Below the pieces are notes generated by a model. It saw only the letters and a list, made by a program, of their open reading frames with translations, made no database searches and had not been told where the DNA came from. A DNA stretch of 64,000 nucleotides, from positions 19,549,318 through 19,613,317 of the forward strand of contig JABAKD010000009.1 of NCBI GenBank assembly GCA_012845835.1, in the 5' to 3' direction. The stretch is from Undaria pinnatifida (taxonomy: Eukaryota; Sar; Phaeophyceae; Laminariales; Alariaceae). This document shows, in pieces, positions 9,011 to 19,860 of this stretch; the stretch's first letter is position 1; the number at the start of each line of letters is the position of its first letter. Position numbers and translations under genes: made by a program.

Positions 9011-12000
9011 GGCTTGACGGAACTGGCGGCACCTTGGGCGCTCATCACGGACCCGCCAACGCTCAACGGATTCAGCTACAGGTATAGACCACACTACTGC
9101 TGTACTCTTGAACACTTTTCAATACGTACCTGCTGTACATCCGACCACTGCTATGCCAGGCGTCCGTTGTGGAGTAGTGCATATCAATAGGTAAATATCG
9201 TCCTTGCTGGAGTCAATAATACGGGTTCGATAAAAGTGCATACTCGTGCTGGTAGGGACCTTTTCTCTCGTAAAAAAAAATGACTTCGTAGCGGAAAAGG
9301 CGAGAGCGTGGATTAGCGAAATTCGATGACACCCGACGAGCATAAAAAGCGAAAAAAAACTGGGAATGTTGAACCGTGAGCTATTATTCATAGAATGAAG
9401 GCAAATGCCGGGGGGGAGGGAGACACCCGCAACCACGGCCTGTCCAGACCAGAAGGTCGTTGAGGGTGAAATTTCTCAAGCGTTGAGCTGGAGTAAGCTG
9501 GAGTACAAGCGATGATTAAAAACAAGAAAAAACACGAATGCTGAACACCGTTTGTAATAGTATACCGGTACGTATTACGGGGAAGCATAGTAATAAAGAC
9601 CAAAGCTCTTTTGATCATATAGTTTCTTAGTGCATGTCGTGGGTTCTGTCCACCATGGTACCATGGTCCTTCGTTGTAGTAATCATGGAAATCATGGAGT
9701 CTCTTCTCCCGTGGAGATCCCGAGTCCCACGCAGAAAATAAAACAAGCCGTAAAAAAAAAATCGGCGACAACTGATAGCCGTAATATTCGCCCCAAAAAC
9801 GTTTTAAAACATGCATTTGGCCAGCTGATTCAGCTTAACCCGGTTTGGCAGATGGACCCAGAGAATAAGCACCGAGACGACAAAGTACAAGTATAAGCGC
9901 CGTAGTCGGCGACGTTCCCACTTTCCGGTTCCCAGCCTCTGTGTCAAAGGTTAGATTAGAAGTAAATCGAAGGATATTTGCTAGGTTGGCCCCAAAACGC
10001 CGCTTGCCATGTAAAATAATATACCCCCTCCCCGAGCTGTTGCCGTCCGCACGCCGCCACTGCAGCAACCTTGCTACCCGGGTTGCTACCAGCTGCTTGC
10101 TGTTATGTCCATATCACACAGGGCGGTTTGGCTGCAGTAGCCGACAGCCGACAGTCGTTGACCTTCTCGCTCGAGCTTTGCAGCCGTCTGGTTACTTGCG
10201 CGTCTGGGTGTCTAGTTACTTGCGCCTGCTACCGCCCAAATTATGGTCGAACATTTCAGCCGCTTCTTCGTGGATATCTCGCTGGACTCGTATTCATTCG
10301 AGAGATCAACACCCCTGCTGCTTGCGCAACGAGGAAAGCCACACTAACAGCTTGAGGCGTGCCACCGAAAGTCTGTTGCAGGACTCGCTATTGATTCTGT
10401 CTAGGCCCGGGGGCACGCGTTCGCACTCGATCGACGAGTGCGGCTGCACAATTTAAATCCTTACGAGCTTGTACACGTTGAGCAAGTTCCCCCCTCCGCG
10501 TGAATTATTAGCCTTGCTCCAGAATCCGGCAAAAACCTCGTTTATAGGGGGATGCAAGGCCTGTTTCGTTAGCTTTGTGTTATTCCAGCCAGATACAATA
10601 CCTATGAGCCCGCTTGCGTCGAAAAAAAAAAGCTAAAAACATGCACAATATTTGGTTTCACCTACGGCAAAAAAAAGGACCCATTTTTTTTCCCCGCCTA
10701 CGGCGAAAGGTCAATTCTTGTTGCGCACGTAAACGCGTGCGGCGCGTGTTGCGGACATGCGTGTTGCGGAAATCGGGATTTATGTAAAGTTGTGGAACCA
10801 GCGCAAAAAGTTGTGCCAGATTGCGATCCTTGTTCTAATGCTTTTCAGTGTTTTTTTCTCTTGGCTCAAAAACGTTTTGTTTTTATGCAACTCTTAGCAG
10901 CACTCCGTCGCATTCACGGCCTGGATTTGCGTACGTACCATATATAATACCAGATACACCCTCTGTCGTTACGGGCGTGTTCGGAACCGCACGCCGGCGT
11001 CCGCCAGCCGCGGCGAATCCCCCCTGTATTTATATACATGTGGTATATATCAAATATTAATGAGCTTTCAGCCGTGTCTGTCGCTAGATTTTCGCTCAGA
11101 CTAAACATGTTACTGCTAACACGTATCATAGCGGCGGCCGAAATCTTTCGCCGTCGGCATGATGGCATGCAGCCATTTATTTGTCCAGAGTAAGAAAAAC
11201 ACATGCCCCAAAAGTTAACCCGTTCGATCACCTTGCCACGGGCCAGCTCCCGTCGTTTTTCGTTTTTTTCCGGTCCGCATCATCGTGCCGCGCTCCTGCC
11301 CCGTTTACTGTACCCTCCTCGCTACCTCGTACGGCCGTGACTAGCAGTCGCCACTGGTGTAGTTTTTAGGGGGCTGTTGCGACTATTGTGGCTATTGCAG
11401 CTATTGCAGTAGATATTACAGTAGAGATTACAGTGTTGTAGTAGGGTATAGTAGAGGTCCCCTATTTGGCGGTGGTGTGGTATGGTATAGTATACAGTAT
11501 ACACTATACACTATAGAGAGCAATATGACCGCCTTATTGGGATAAGCCACTCAATTATTAACAAACTAGCCAACTAAGCTAACTATAGCCGACCAAGCCA
11601 ACTCACAGCCCTACTACTGTTGGTCCTGCCTGCTCCACTCCTGTTTAACCCGTGTGCAGGTGTTTTTGTTCGTTCGTAGACCGGTTTGCGCCGAACATTT
11701 TTACCACCGCCCGAGACCAGGCGCCGACAATGGGCAACCGAGCCAACTTACAGCCCTACTGTTGGCCCTGCTTGCTCCACTACTGTTTAACCCATGTACA
11801 GGTGTTTTTGTTCGTTCGTAGACCGGTTTGCGCCGAACATGTTCACCACGGCCCCAGACCAGGCGCCGACGAAGGGGGGACCGGGGGCGTTTGTTGTGCT
11901 CGAGGTACACTTGCTTATGCTGGAGCAGCTCCTGCGATACCATGACCCTGCTCTGGCGGCGCACTTGGAGGAGTGCAGCATTAACGCGGATGCCTACGCT

Positions 12001-14183
12001 ACGTCATGGTCAGTGTCTGCTGTCCAAATATTTGTGCGTGACGGGGGGTTGGGGTTCCTCAATTCTCGGTGTAATGGTCAAGGATTGGCGCTAACGTTGT
12101 AGTCGTCGCTCCCCTCGCCTTCCTTCGCCACCATTCCGCCCCCTCGACCTGTGTCCATTACAGCTCATCTGCATGAACACCATTCCATGCACTTAATCTA
12201 GTCCAGTCACGCGCAAGTGAAAGGTATTCGTCACTGGTTCCAAGTATTTTGTCGAAAAAAACCTAGAATGCAGTTTCAAAGGGGTTAAATGAAGCCCACC
12301 CCTTGTATATGGAGGGTGGACCTGAACGAGTAATTGTATCTGGCTGTTAACGCACCCTGCGCGAAAATCATCGCCCCCTGTTGTGTTGTTCGTCCCTCCC
12401 TTGGTCGGCTCGCTTCAGGTTCGTCACCCTTTTTGCGCGGCAGACCCCGGTCCCCATTCTCCTCCACCTATGGCAACGCCTCATTCACTACGGAGACCCC
12501 GTGCTGCACCAGTTTTTAGCCCTGGCATGGCTTGTCAGCAACCGCCTCCTGCTGCTGGAAACCTCTAGGGACGATGTGCCCGAGACGCTCACGGGGTTGA
12601 AGATGCAGTACGAGGGCACCGTGGACAGAGTGTTTGGAGTCGCCGTAGGTCTGCAGAGATTGACCCCCCGCCGTGTATGTCGCGTTTTGGCGGAGGCGTG
12701 TTATGGAGGGGGGCAGGGGGGCGATGATCTGGAAGCTTCATTATCGGGACAGGCCGCTACCAACCTAAGGGTTTCCACCCTGGAAGGCTTAAGGGCGGCG
12801 GGGATTGTCATGGTTGACGCTACTCAAGTTGCGGAGATACTGCTGGCGAGCTCTGCAGCTAACAACGCCGGAAAACGTGGCAGGTCGAGGGGTGGTGGGG
12901 ACGAGGCTGCCGAGGGTAAAGAGAGCTCGTCTTGGGGCGCGGCCGGAAATGGCGGCCGGTTCGTCCTCTTGGATTGCCGTCCGCAAGGACCTGCTGCGGC
13001 TGCAGCTGCTGCTGCTGCTGCTGCTGCTGTCTCCTCTGGAGCTGCTGTTTCTGCCTCATCTGGCGTTGCTGAGATGGAAGAGGCTATTAAGGCAAGGGAG
13101 AAGGGTGCCGCAGGAGGAGAGGTCATCTGGCGTCGGATCAAGCCTAAAGCGTATCTCGCTCAAAAATCGACAGCTTTGGCAGACCTCTTGACGGAGCTCT
13201 CGGCTCCTCCTACTGAGGTCCGGGTGGCTCAGGAAGGAGGCGGGTTGTCCGAAATTGAGCTTGGTGTTGGCCTCGAGGCGAGTGGGCACGGTTTTGCCGA
13301 GGAGAAATCCTCTGATAACGGTGACAGCGGTAACGCTGCCACTGCTCCGAATGGGGGTGACGCTCGTCGTGGGAGTGGTGGTGGTGCGACGACGCACATT
13401 TGTTTCGTCGGTACCGGTAAGTGGGGAGGAGGTAAGGGTGGAGGTGGCGGGACCAATGGCGCGTCGGTAGCCGCTGCGGGCCCTCCGGAGTCCCGCCTAG
13501 CTCGGGCTGCTTCCCGCTCGTGCCTGACGAGCCACGTGTGCGTGCTGGAAGGGGGGTTCCCCGCGCTAGAAGCTGCGTTGCGCCAGAGGACCTCGGAAGC
13601 CGGCTCGGAAAACGCGGACGCCACGCCCCTAGAGAATAGGGTAGAGTCTACCCCGCTTGTTTCTGGTGGTGCTGTGGACGCCCCGGACTCGTCGACCTCT
13701 ACACTGGAAGGGGTGGGATCCGGCGCCGGCGGTGGTACCGATGCCGAGCCCCTTCCTCGTCGGGGTAGCGAAGCGACTGGCGCGGGTGAGGCGACGTATG
13801 TCGCGGACACTGGGGTTAGCTTTGTCGAACAGCCGGAGACACTGACAGCAGCAGCAACAGCAGCAGCGGCAGCTGGACGGCCACCGCCGGGAGAAAAGTC
13901 GTCTCCGTTGTCTCCTGGAGAGGCGGCAACTTCTGATTCGCTTTCGCCGGAGGGGGTTCCGAGCGCCTCTGGAGAGAGCGGGGTCTCCTTGCCCCCGCCG
14001 CTAGTGACAACCCCTAGCACTTCACTGGAAAGGAAGATTTGCAAGCTCGCCTGTAGCAGCAAGATCAGTGAGTCCTTCCGAACGTATGCTGCGAACAGCG
14101 CGGATGAGATGGGACGGGGCCTGCGGAGCTTACCCTTGGCGGCCAGCAAACCTTTGGAGGTGAGGATCTGGAGAAAAAGTTAA
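9011..14183 (+). CDS. TBC1D23: TBC1D23-like protein (TBC plus degenerate rhodanese), 5' incomplete
   Basis: TBC1D23 proteins are Golgi-associated adaptors that capture endosome-derived vesicles; their TBC and rhodanese folds are regarded as inactive. Three exons join in phase: 9,011-9,081, 11,802-12,008 and 12,419 to 14,159 (donor GTGAGG) or to the stop at 14,183. The first carries LTELAAPWAL, the second the TBC stretch LEQLLRYHDPALAAHLEE with DAYATSW. The third starts FVTLFARQTPVPILLHLW, followed by a YGDP-to-LALAWLVSN helix. The rhodanese part has RFVLLDCRPQ (near 12,960), THICFVGTG (near 13,390) and HVCVLEGGFPALEAAL (near 13,530), in the family's order. The catalytic-cysteine loop is absent, as in animal TBC1D23. 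Alanine- and glycine-rich inserts expand the region between these motifs. The amino end and the C-terminal PH-like domain were not found. Introns are 2.7 kb and 0.4 kb. Confidence 0.8.
11607..11751 (+). repeat. Tandem copy of the TBC gene's 3' splice site and exon start
   Basis: About 142 bp repeated immediately upstream of the real junction. GTGTGCAG at 11,652-11,659 followed by GTGTTTTTGTTCGTTCGTAG matches TGTACAG at 11,795-11,801 and the exon start at 11,802. The shared block also includes the upstream 'CACAGCCCTACT' and 'CTGTTTAACCC'. The copy keeps an intact AG acceptor and about 80 bp of exon-like sequence, so it could act as a decoy or alternative acceptor. Confidence 0.85.
12215..12295 (+). 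repeat. Intronic repeat family R3
   Basis: Copy of a dispersed 70-80 bp sequence: TCACTGGTTCCAAGTATTTT, then AAAACCTAGAATGCAGTTTC, then AAAGGGGTTAA. It lies within the last TBC intron, in the same direction as the gene. Related copies: 15,600-15,670 and 15,700-15,765 (+), 18,005-18,115 (-), 35,928-36,000 (+), 43,905-43,945 (-), 44,405-44,465 (-). Confidence 0.6.
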
Positions 14184-15429
14184 ATGGTTAATGATGGTGT
14201 GCTGCTAGATTCCGCTGTGGACCTAAATATCAGGACCATTGGTAGTGATATTACTATCTGAACGGACGGCCCCTGTGTTTTCGCCCAGAGTGGTGGTAGG
14301 GAGTACGCGGTGAGGAGTAAGCCCCGAAGGTGAATGTTGTAGGGTGTGAGGTTCAACGCACTTTTATTTGGCCCCCATGTGCGCGCGTTGTTTTCTTTGT
14401 AATTTGCATCTTGACCAGAGTAAACATGATTCGTTAACTTCCTACCTGGTATTTTTTTTGTTCTTGTATTCACGTGAGTGAGCGGTGTAGTGGGCAGTGC
14501 CGCGCAGCCAGCACCGGGCGCCTGTCGATGTTGACCGCCCTTCGTCATGAGTTATTCGCATGCAATGCTCGACACCTCTTGTTATAGCCCCGTTGACGAG
14601 TGCAAAAGTTAACACATACCTAATTTAGTCTTGTGTGTTTTGCCCCCAACCCCAACAACATGAATGCAATTGTTCAATTTGTCAAGAGGCTGATCCTTGT
14701 GCTATCCACTGCGAAAATGGGCTTCATTATAATGCTAGATACGTTGTTAATAGTGGTGCCCAAAACGGCGGTGCAGTTATAAAAGTTGGTTGATTAATCT
14801 TAAGCCCGCTGGGACTTGAGAGGGGGAAAAATATTGGAAAATATGTGACGATTCTGGCGTAGGCAGGAACGCGGCAGTCGTCGGCTACTGGGGTATGGCA
14901 GGTGTCCGAGGAGCACCGGTAGGAGATAAATACGGCACGCGTCCAGCGTGATAGCACGGTTACACTTGCACTGTTGCACGCGGTCCTTGGAATGTTCATG
15001 AATGATTGCACGCTTTTTTTCACGGCACTCAAGATCGTTTGCACCGTTCCCTTCCCTGCCCTCCTCCGGCCCATGCCTTCCCCCCTCGGCTTGAAATGTC
15101 GATAGGATGCTGCCAGGGTGTGCAACTCCCTTGCGAAAGCGAACGTGAAGGTGTTGGGAGACGCCCACCTGTCTCTATCGCGGTCGATATCACGCTTCGA
15201 ACAACTCGACGCACGCATGGGCGGTACCGCGAAAGGGTTCGCTAAGAACTTCGGAGGGGGTTTATATCGATAAAACGTAAGGGATAAGGGAGTAGGACCA
15301 ATTAAGTCGGTTGACGGCACTCTTATTACTAGCCTCTTGCCGGACAGCCGTCAAGCACAGACGTCAAGTATTTCCTCAGACTATAACTAGTATATTAGGT
15401 TTAAAGAGGCGGTGACGGGACAATACTTA
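14184..15429. other. No recognisable gene
   Basis: No family match on either strand. The C-terminal exons expected for the TBC gene may lie in or beyond this stretch, but I could not identify them. The longest frame (14,727-15,320, minus) has no recognisable motif. Confidence 0.4.
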
Positions 15430-15560
15430 GCAGACCGTCAACTGACATATTTGGTTAGGACAGGGCAGGGCGAGGGCAGAAGAGATAGGGCAGGGAAAGG
15501 GCAGAAGATATAGGGCCGGGCAAGGGCAGAAGATATAGGACAGGGCAGGGTGGGTGGGGG
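15430..15560. repeat. 34-bp minisatellite
   Basis: About three and a half copies of a purine-rich unit of the type GGGCAGGGCAAGGGCAGAAGATATA. Two R3 repeat copies follow at 15,600-15,765. Confidence 0.8.
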
Positions 15561-15774
15561 CAACCGAGAGTTGGCCCTATAATGTTGAAACCGCAAAAAA
15601 TATCTCACACTAGTTCCAAGTAGTTCGTTGCTCAAAAACGTGGGCGCAGTTCTAAAACGGGTTAAGATGAACCTTGTTACTGCTAATACTGCAAATGTTT
15701 TCACTCTAATTCCTAGTAATGTGTTCCCCCCAAAAGGTGATGGATTCAGGTCTAAAGAGGTTTAGGCTGCGCGT

Positions 15775-15978
15775 GTGTTTCCGTTGCGTGACGCCTTTTT
15801 TGTGATTTGTAACGTCGGATTATTTTCGGGCCTCTTTTACCGAGTAGGTGTGCGTTTTTTTTTAATTTGTATACCCAAAATGACGTCCCAAACGGCATCG
15901 AAAGCTGTCTGTCTCCCCGTTAACGCCGACAGTCTCGTTGACGCCGACATCGCTCGCCCCTGGAAGCAATACCTCTAA
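15775..15978 (+). other. Small unrecognised ORF
   Basis: 67-codon frame ending LVDADIARPWKQYL at a TAA. It has an internal ATG (MTSQTASK) with no family resemblance. It directly precedes a tandem array, so it may be part of the repeat unit's flank. I do not assign a function. Confidence 0.15.
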
Positions 15979-16009
15979 CGCCTTGTCTCCAATTTGTGTT
16001 AGCAGACGA

Positions 16010-16760
16010 GATCAACGGAAAGCCTGGGCGTTTTTTTTTTTTTTGTCGATTGTGTGCTGCGTGTAGGACGTAAACATGAAGGATGATAGGCACGGCGTAA
16101 TTTGTGATTTCCAGCAACGGCTTTTGTTTTGGGGGCGAAGTATTGCAACAGGCAGGAGTTGGCTGGCAAATGATGGTTTCATCGTGCCGCCAGTATCATG
16201 TGTCGGGCCAATGGCTTGCCGTAGTGTTGCATCGGGGGGGCTGTGGACGACGTACTACACACAGCGAAAGTACCAGAGGTATCTGTTGGAGGCTTGTCTC
16301 GCGCTTGGACTAACGGGTCAGATGGCCTCGTCGCCGATGGGCTGTCTCGCATTTCGACTAACGATGACGACGGAAAGCCTTAGCGTTTTTTTTTTTGTCG
16401 AATAACATGATAAGCGTTGCGTCTAGGCCGTAAATATGGGCGATGATAAGCGCTGCCTAATGTCCAAAAGCACATCTCCTGGTTTTTGGGCTGCGGCAGG
16501 CAAGAGTCGGCTGAGCAATAATGTTTTACCCGCGCCGCTAGTATCATGTGCCGGGTCAGTGGCTTGCAGTAGTGTTGCATTGGGGGCGCTGTGGACGATG
16601 TACCATACACAGGTATAATACCAGGGATATCTGTTCGAGGCTATCTCGCGCTTAGACTAGCGGAGGCGATGGCGTCGTCGCCGATTTGCTGTTTCGCGTT
16701 TTGACCAACGAAAACGATCGCCTCGTCCTTGTAGGTTGTCTTTGTCGAGTAGCTGAAAGT
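16010..16760. repeat. Tandem repeat, unit about 360 bp, two copies plus a third start
   Basis: 'GGATGATAGGCACGG' (16,081) and 'CGATGATAAGCGCTG' (16,441) start corresponding copies. 'AGTATCATGTGTCGGGCCA' and 'AGTATCATGTGCCGGGTCA' correspond further along. Each copy ends in a poly-T tract followed by GTCGA. The 109-codon and 60-codon frames are the same repeat read twice, and neither is called coding. Confidence 0.8.
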
Positions 16761-17053
16761 TCACGACGCGCAAGTATATGACGCACGTGGACTAGATATC
16801 TGGTGCAAACGAGCGGACGGACAACGGTAGTACTACAGCTTTGGCAGAGTGGTAGATGAGGCAAGAGTGTCTCCTATTTACAGCAGGCCACGTGCGTTCG
16901 GAGCGATATAAGTACTCGAGAAAAAAAGTGAGAAGAAAGAACAATATATATTTTTCTAATTCTGTTCCCCAAGACTAAACCAGTAACTAACCACGACTGG
17001 CTTGGTAGGTTTCTTCTTGATGGTGCTTGGTGTCCACATCATGACCAACTTTT

Positions 17054-17330
17054 CTGTGCCCTATTCATAGGCTGCAGGGGCATGAAACGCGCACGTCATG
17101 TCTTCGCCCCCGTCCTGGTGTAACAAAACGTCTTCCTGCGAGAGAAAGACAACACAAACGAAGCATTCGCCGCCATAAGCGGGAACGGGGGGGGGGGCGG
17201 GGTGGATCGCTAAGTTACTGACGGCGCGCTTGTTGAGGAGCTTGAAGTGCGCACTGCAGCGCGGCCACCGAGGCCAATTCCGAGACGGGTTACGACGAAA
17301 AAAAATCCATTCGTCAGCGCAAACTCACCC
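17054..17330 (-). pseudogene. Possible terminal exon(s) of an unrecognised gene
   Basis: On the minus strand the acceptor TTTCTCTCGCAG precedes a frame starting EDVLLHQDGGEDMTCAFHAP and reaching TAG near 17,066. Beyond the TAG the frame stays open (EKLVMMWTPSTIKKKPTKP). A candidate upstream exon near 17,225-17,270 reads AHFKLLNKRAV, but its phase does not join cleanly. It may be a decayed gene or a true last exon; the family is unknown. Confidence 0.25.
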
Positions 17331-18004
17331 GCTTCTTGTACTTTTACAGGCATTACCCCTTGGGAATCGGTTCTGTACAGGTGTATCCCAATCAATGACG
17401 CACACCACACGACAAACAGTAGCACACTGCAAACGGACTACTGGGAAGACTTGAAAAGATGAAACATGTTTATTACTCGTATCGGATGTACCCCGCATTG
17501 AAGGGACTTTTTCTTGCCAAAATACTAAAAACGGTCTCATCCCATTGAGATCCTGTTATATGTTATAAATAAATATATATATGTATCATTGAGGATCCTC
17601 TGTGGTGGAAAGTTCATATTTTGTGCCCGTCCGACCAACGTCTGACCACAAACCCTTTACTCAACTATGTTCGTAATCCGACGATGTGCAGCAAGAGCAT
17701 AACCGCCGATAATTACAAACATGCACATCCCCATAAGAAACAAGAACGTCTAAAACTGAAACCGAAAAAGGAAACCCAGATGCAGACAATTAGTCTAATT
17801 CCATTCATTACTTCCTCTGTGCCATAAGTAAAGGTCCTTATGAGGGGCAGATCACATCTCGCCAATGGAGGCGCCCCCGAGATGCTATGTTTAGGTTTGT
17901 TGAAAAAAGCTATAGATATGGTGATACTCATAAAATACATGTTGAAAAAAAAAAAAAAAACGAGTCGTGCTTGCTGAGAATTAGTGGGTCGAGAATTTCG
18001 AATT

Positions 18005-18115
18005 TTGGCGGGTTTGGCAGAGCCTCTTTAACCCCTTTTCAACTGGAAACCCGTTTTTGGGGACAAAATTACTTGTATTTAGTATAGCGAGGGGTTCGGG
18101 GGCTCTAAAGGGGTT
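18005..18115 (-). repeat. Intronic repeat family R3, reverse copy
   Basis: Inverted ends CTTTAACCCCTTTT and AAAGGGGTTAAGG bracket a stretch whose reverse complement matches the R3 core (TTTTGTCCCCAAAAACGG). Confidence 0.5.
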
Positions 18116-18639
18116 AAGGTTTACAACCAAACATTCCGTAGGATGGGCGATAACGACTTTATCAGTGGGGAGCACACCGGGGTGATGGCGCAGCAGAGGG
18201 CAGGGGCGTTAGAATAGGTGGTAAGACATGAATCAGGAGGCCTTCACGAAGGCGTGGGACCACCTAGCATCGCCGACCAGTGACGGCGAGGACGATTAAC
18301 GATTTACTTTATTTTATTTTATTTTTTTCCGACATGTCCCTGGAAACGGGGCTAAGTACGGCCTTTTTGGGGCAGACTGTTTTTTTTCGGCCATCATGCA
18401 TGCAGGGTGGTGCGTGCAAAAACGAAAAAACGGGCTTCAACTAAAAAAACACCAAATATTTCCCACAAAATGTCGTCTACGGCATCGGACACGGCTAAGG
18501 GTCTGTGTAATCATGAGAAGAACCTTTACTTGAGGCGCGGAGGAAGCATTTGCGTGCACGCGGTTTAACGTCGATATTTCCCACCTCTGTAGCCCTTCCT
18601 CCACCCTTCTCTCCCCGTACACGCTCATTGACCTCCTAC

Positions 18640-18990
18640 TCTTCGGTTCTCAGCCGTGTCTAGGTCCCATCCCCACGATTTGGGTGTGGGTCTATCACCC
18701 CCCCCCCCCCGACGCTCTTCTTGCTTCCTGGCGATCCCTGAGCTGGATCTTGAAGCGGGACACCCTCCGCGAAATGGCAACCCGTGTGGCCACCGAGACC
18801 TTTTGCAGCAGGCGCTCCTTCACCACCCCTTTCCTCGCCATATATCTTCCACCTTGTCCCCCCACGACGCTCGCTGCCAGTTGTTCGATGGAGTTGTTAC
18901 CACCCGCTGCCCCGAGGCGCCCAAGGCTTCCGCGAAGCTGGCATCTTTGTGGCCCCGTGTTCGTCGAAGGACGCATGTCCCGAACGAGCA
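18640..18990. other. Overlapping open frames before a microsatellite
   Basis: All three plus frames and one minus frame are open for 70-110 codons (for example LLASWRSLSWILKRDTLR in one of them). None matches a family, and all run into the following GTA repeat. It may be a single exon, but the frame cannot be chosen. Confidence 0.2.
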
Positions 18991-18991
18991 T

Positions 18992-19060
18992 ATAGTAGTG
19001 GCGGTGGTGGTAGTAGTAGTTGTTGTTGTAGTTGTAGTAGTGGTAGTAGTGGTAGTAGTG

Positions 19061-19091
<31 letters not shown>

Positions 19092-19345
19092 CAGTAGTAG
19101 TAGCAGTAGTAGTACTAGTACTAGTACTAGTACTTATTAATAGTAGTAGCACTAGTACTTATTAATAGTACTAGTAGTAGTAGACTTTTTTTTTACATTA
19201 TCTATTGCACTTTTTAAAATTGTTTCAGTAGTGGTAACTACTGGTAGTAGTACAATTTTAAGGTAGTAGTTACTACTACTGGTAGTACTAGTAGTACTAG
19301 TAGTACTATTAGTAATATCAATAGTACTAGTAGTAGTACTACTAC
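18992..19345. repeat. (GTA)n / (AGT)n microsatellite cluster
   Basis: GTA/TAG triplet repeats at 18,992-19,190, and interrupted AGT/ACT repeats at 19,215-19,345. They generate the long poly-valine, poly-serine and poly-threonine frames, which are artefacts. Confidence 0.95.
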
Positions 19346-19564
19346 AGCCGTCCCCGGGAGAGGATTTTCATGCCCCTCGTTCGCCGGGTCGGGAACCCTC
19401 GGCCGCTGTGTCGCCGGGGACACGGAGGGGTGATGTGTGGGGCGGCTTGGCACGGGCGTGCGGTCGCTGAGGGCCGGGTGGCGGACGGTAGAGCGGGCTG
19501 TGCGAAATGAATACTGAGGCCGAATGTTTCTACAGACCCATAATGAGACGAGTACTACTACGTT

Positions 19565-19860
19565 GTTAGCGTATTATTATAAAAATTAAAATACACTCCA
19601 GCTGTGAGATCGAATATTTCGTCGAAGCTCATCTTTGCAAGCTGTGTGTGATACTCCGATCGCGCGTATTACGGGTTGCGTGTCCTCATTAAGGATATAG
19701 GTCGGCGACTTGTCCCTTGCAACTACAGTGTAGCTATCAGAGTCAACAGGGTGATGTTAGGCAGTCTGTGCGCGGAAACTATAAAACCCGTTCCTGAGGG
19801 GGACAAAATCTGACAGCTTTGGAAAGAAATGCATCAGTCTATCAAGTGAATCCTGTCAGT
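19565..19860 (+). repeat. Composite dispersed element (family C1)
   Basis: Starts near AAATACACTCCAGCTGTGAG and passes TTTGCAAGCTGTGTGTGA and GGATATAGGTCGGCGAC. It ends near GGGACAAAATCTGACAGC. The copy at 20,330-20,580 is a near duplicate about 760 bp away. Confidence 0.7.

Noticed and set aside
13229-14149. 306-codon minus-strand ORF
   Set aside because: It is the antisense shadow of the GC-rich TBC1D23-like exon, which has family motifs in order on the plus strand.
18656-19165. ORFs ending in long poly-valine, poly-serine or poly-threonine
   Set aside because: Produced by the GTA triplet repeat in all frames.
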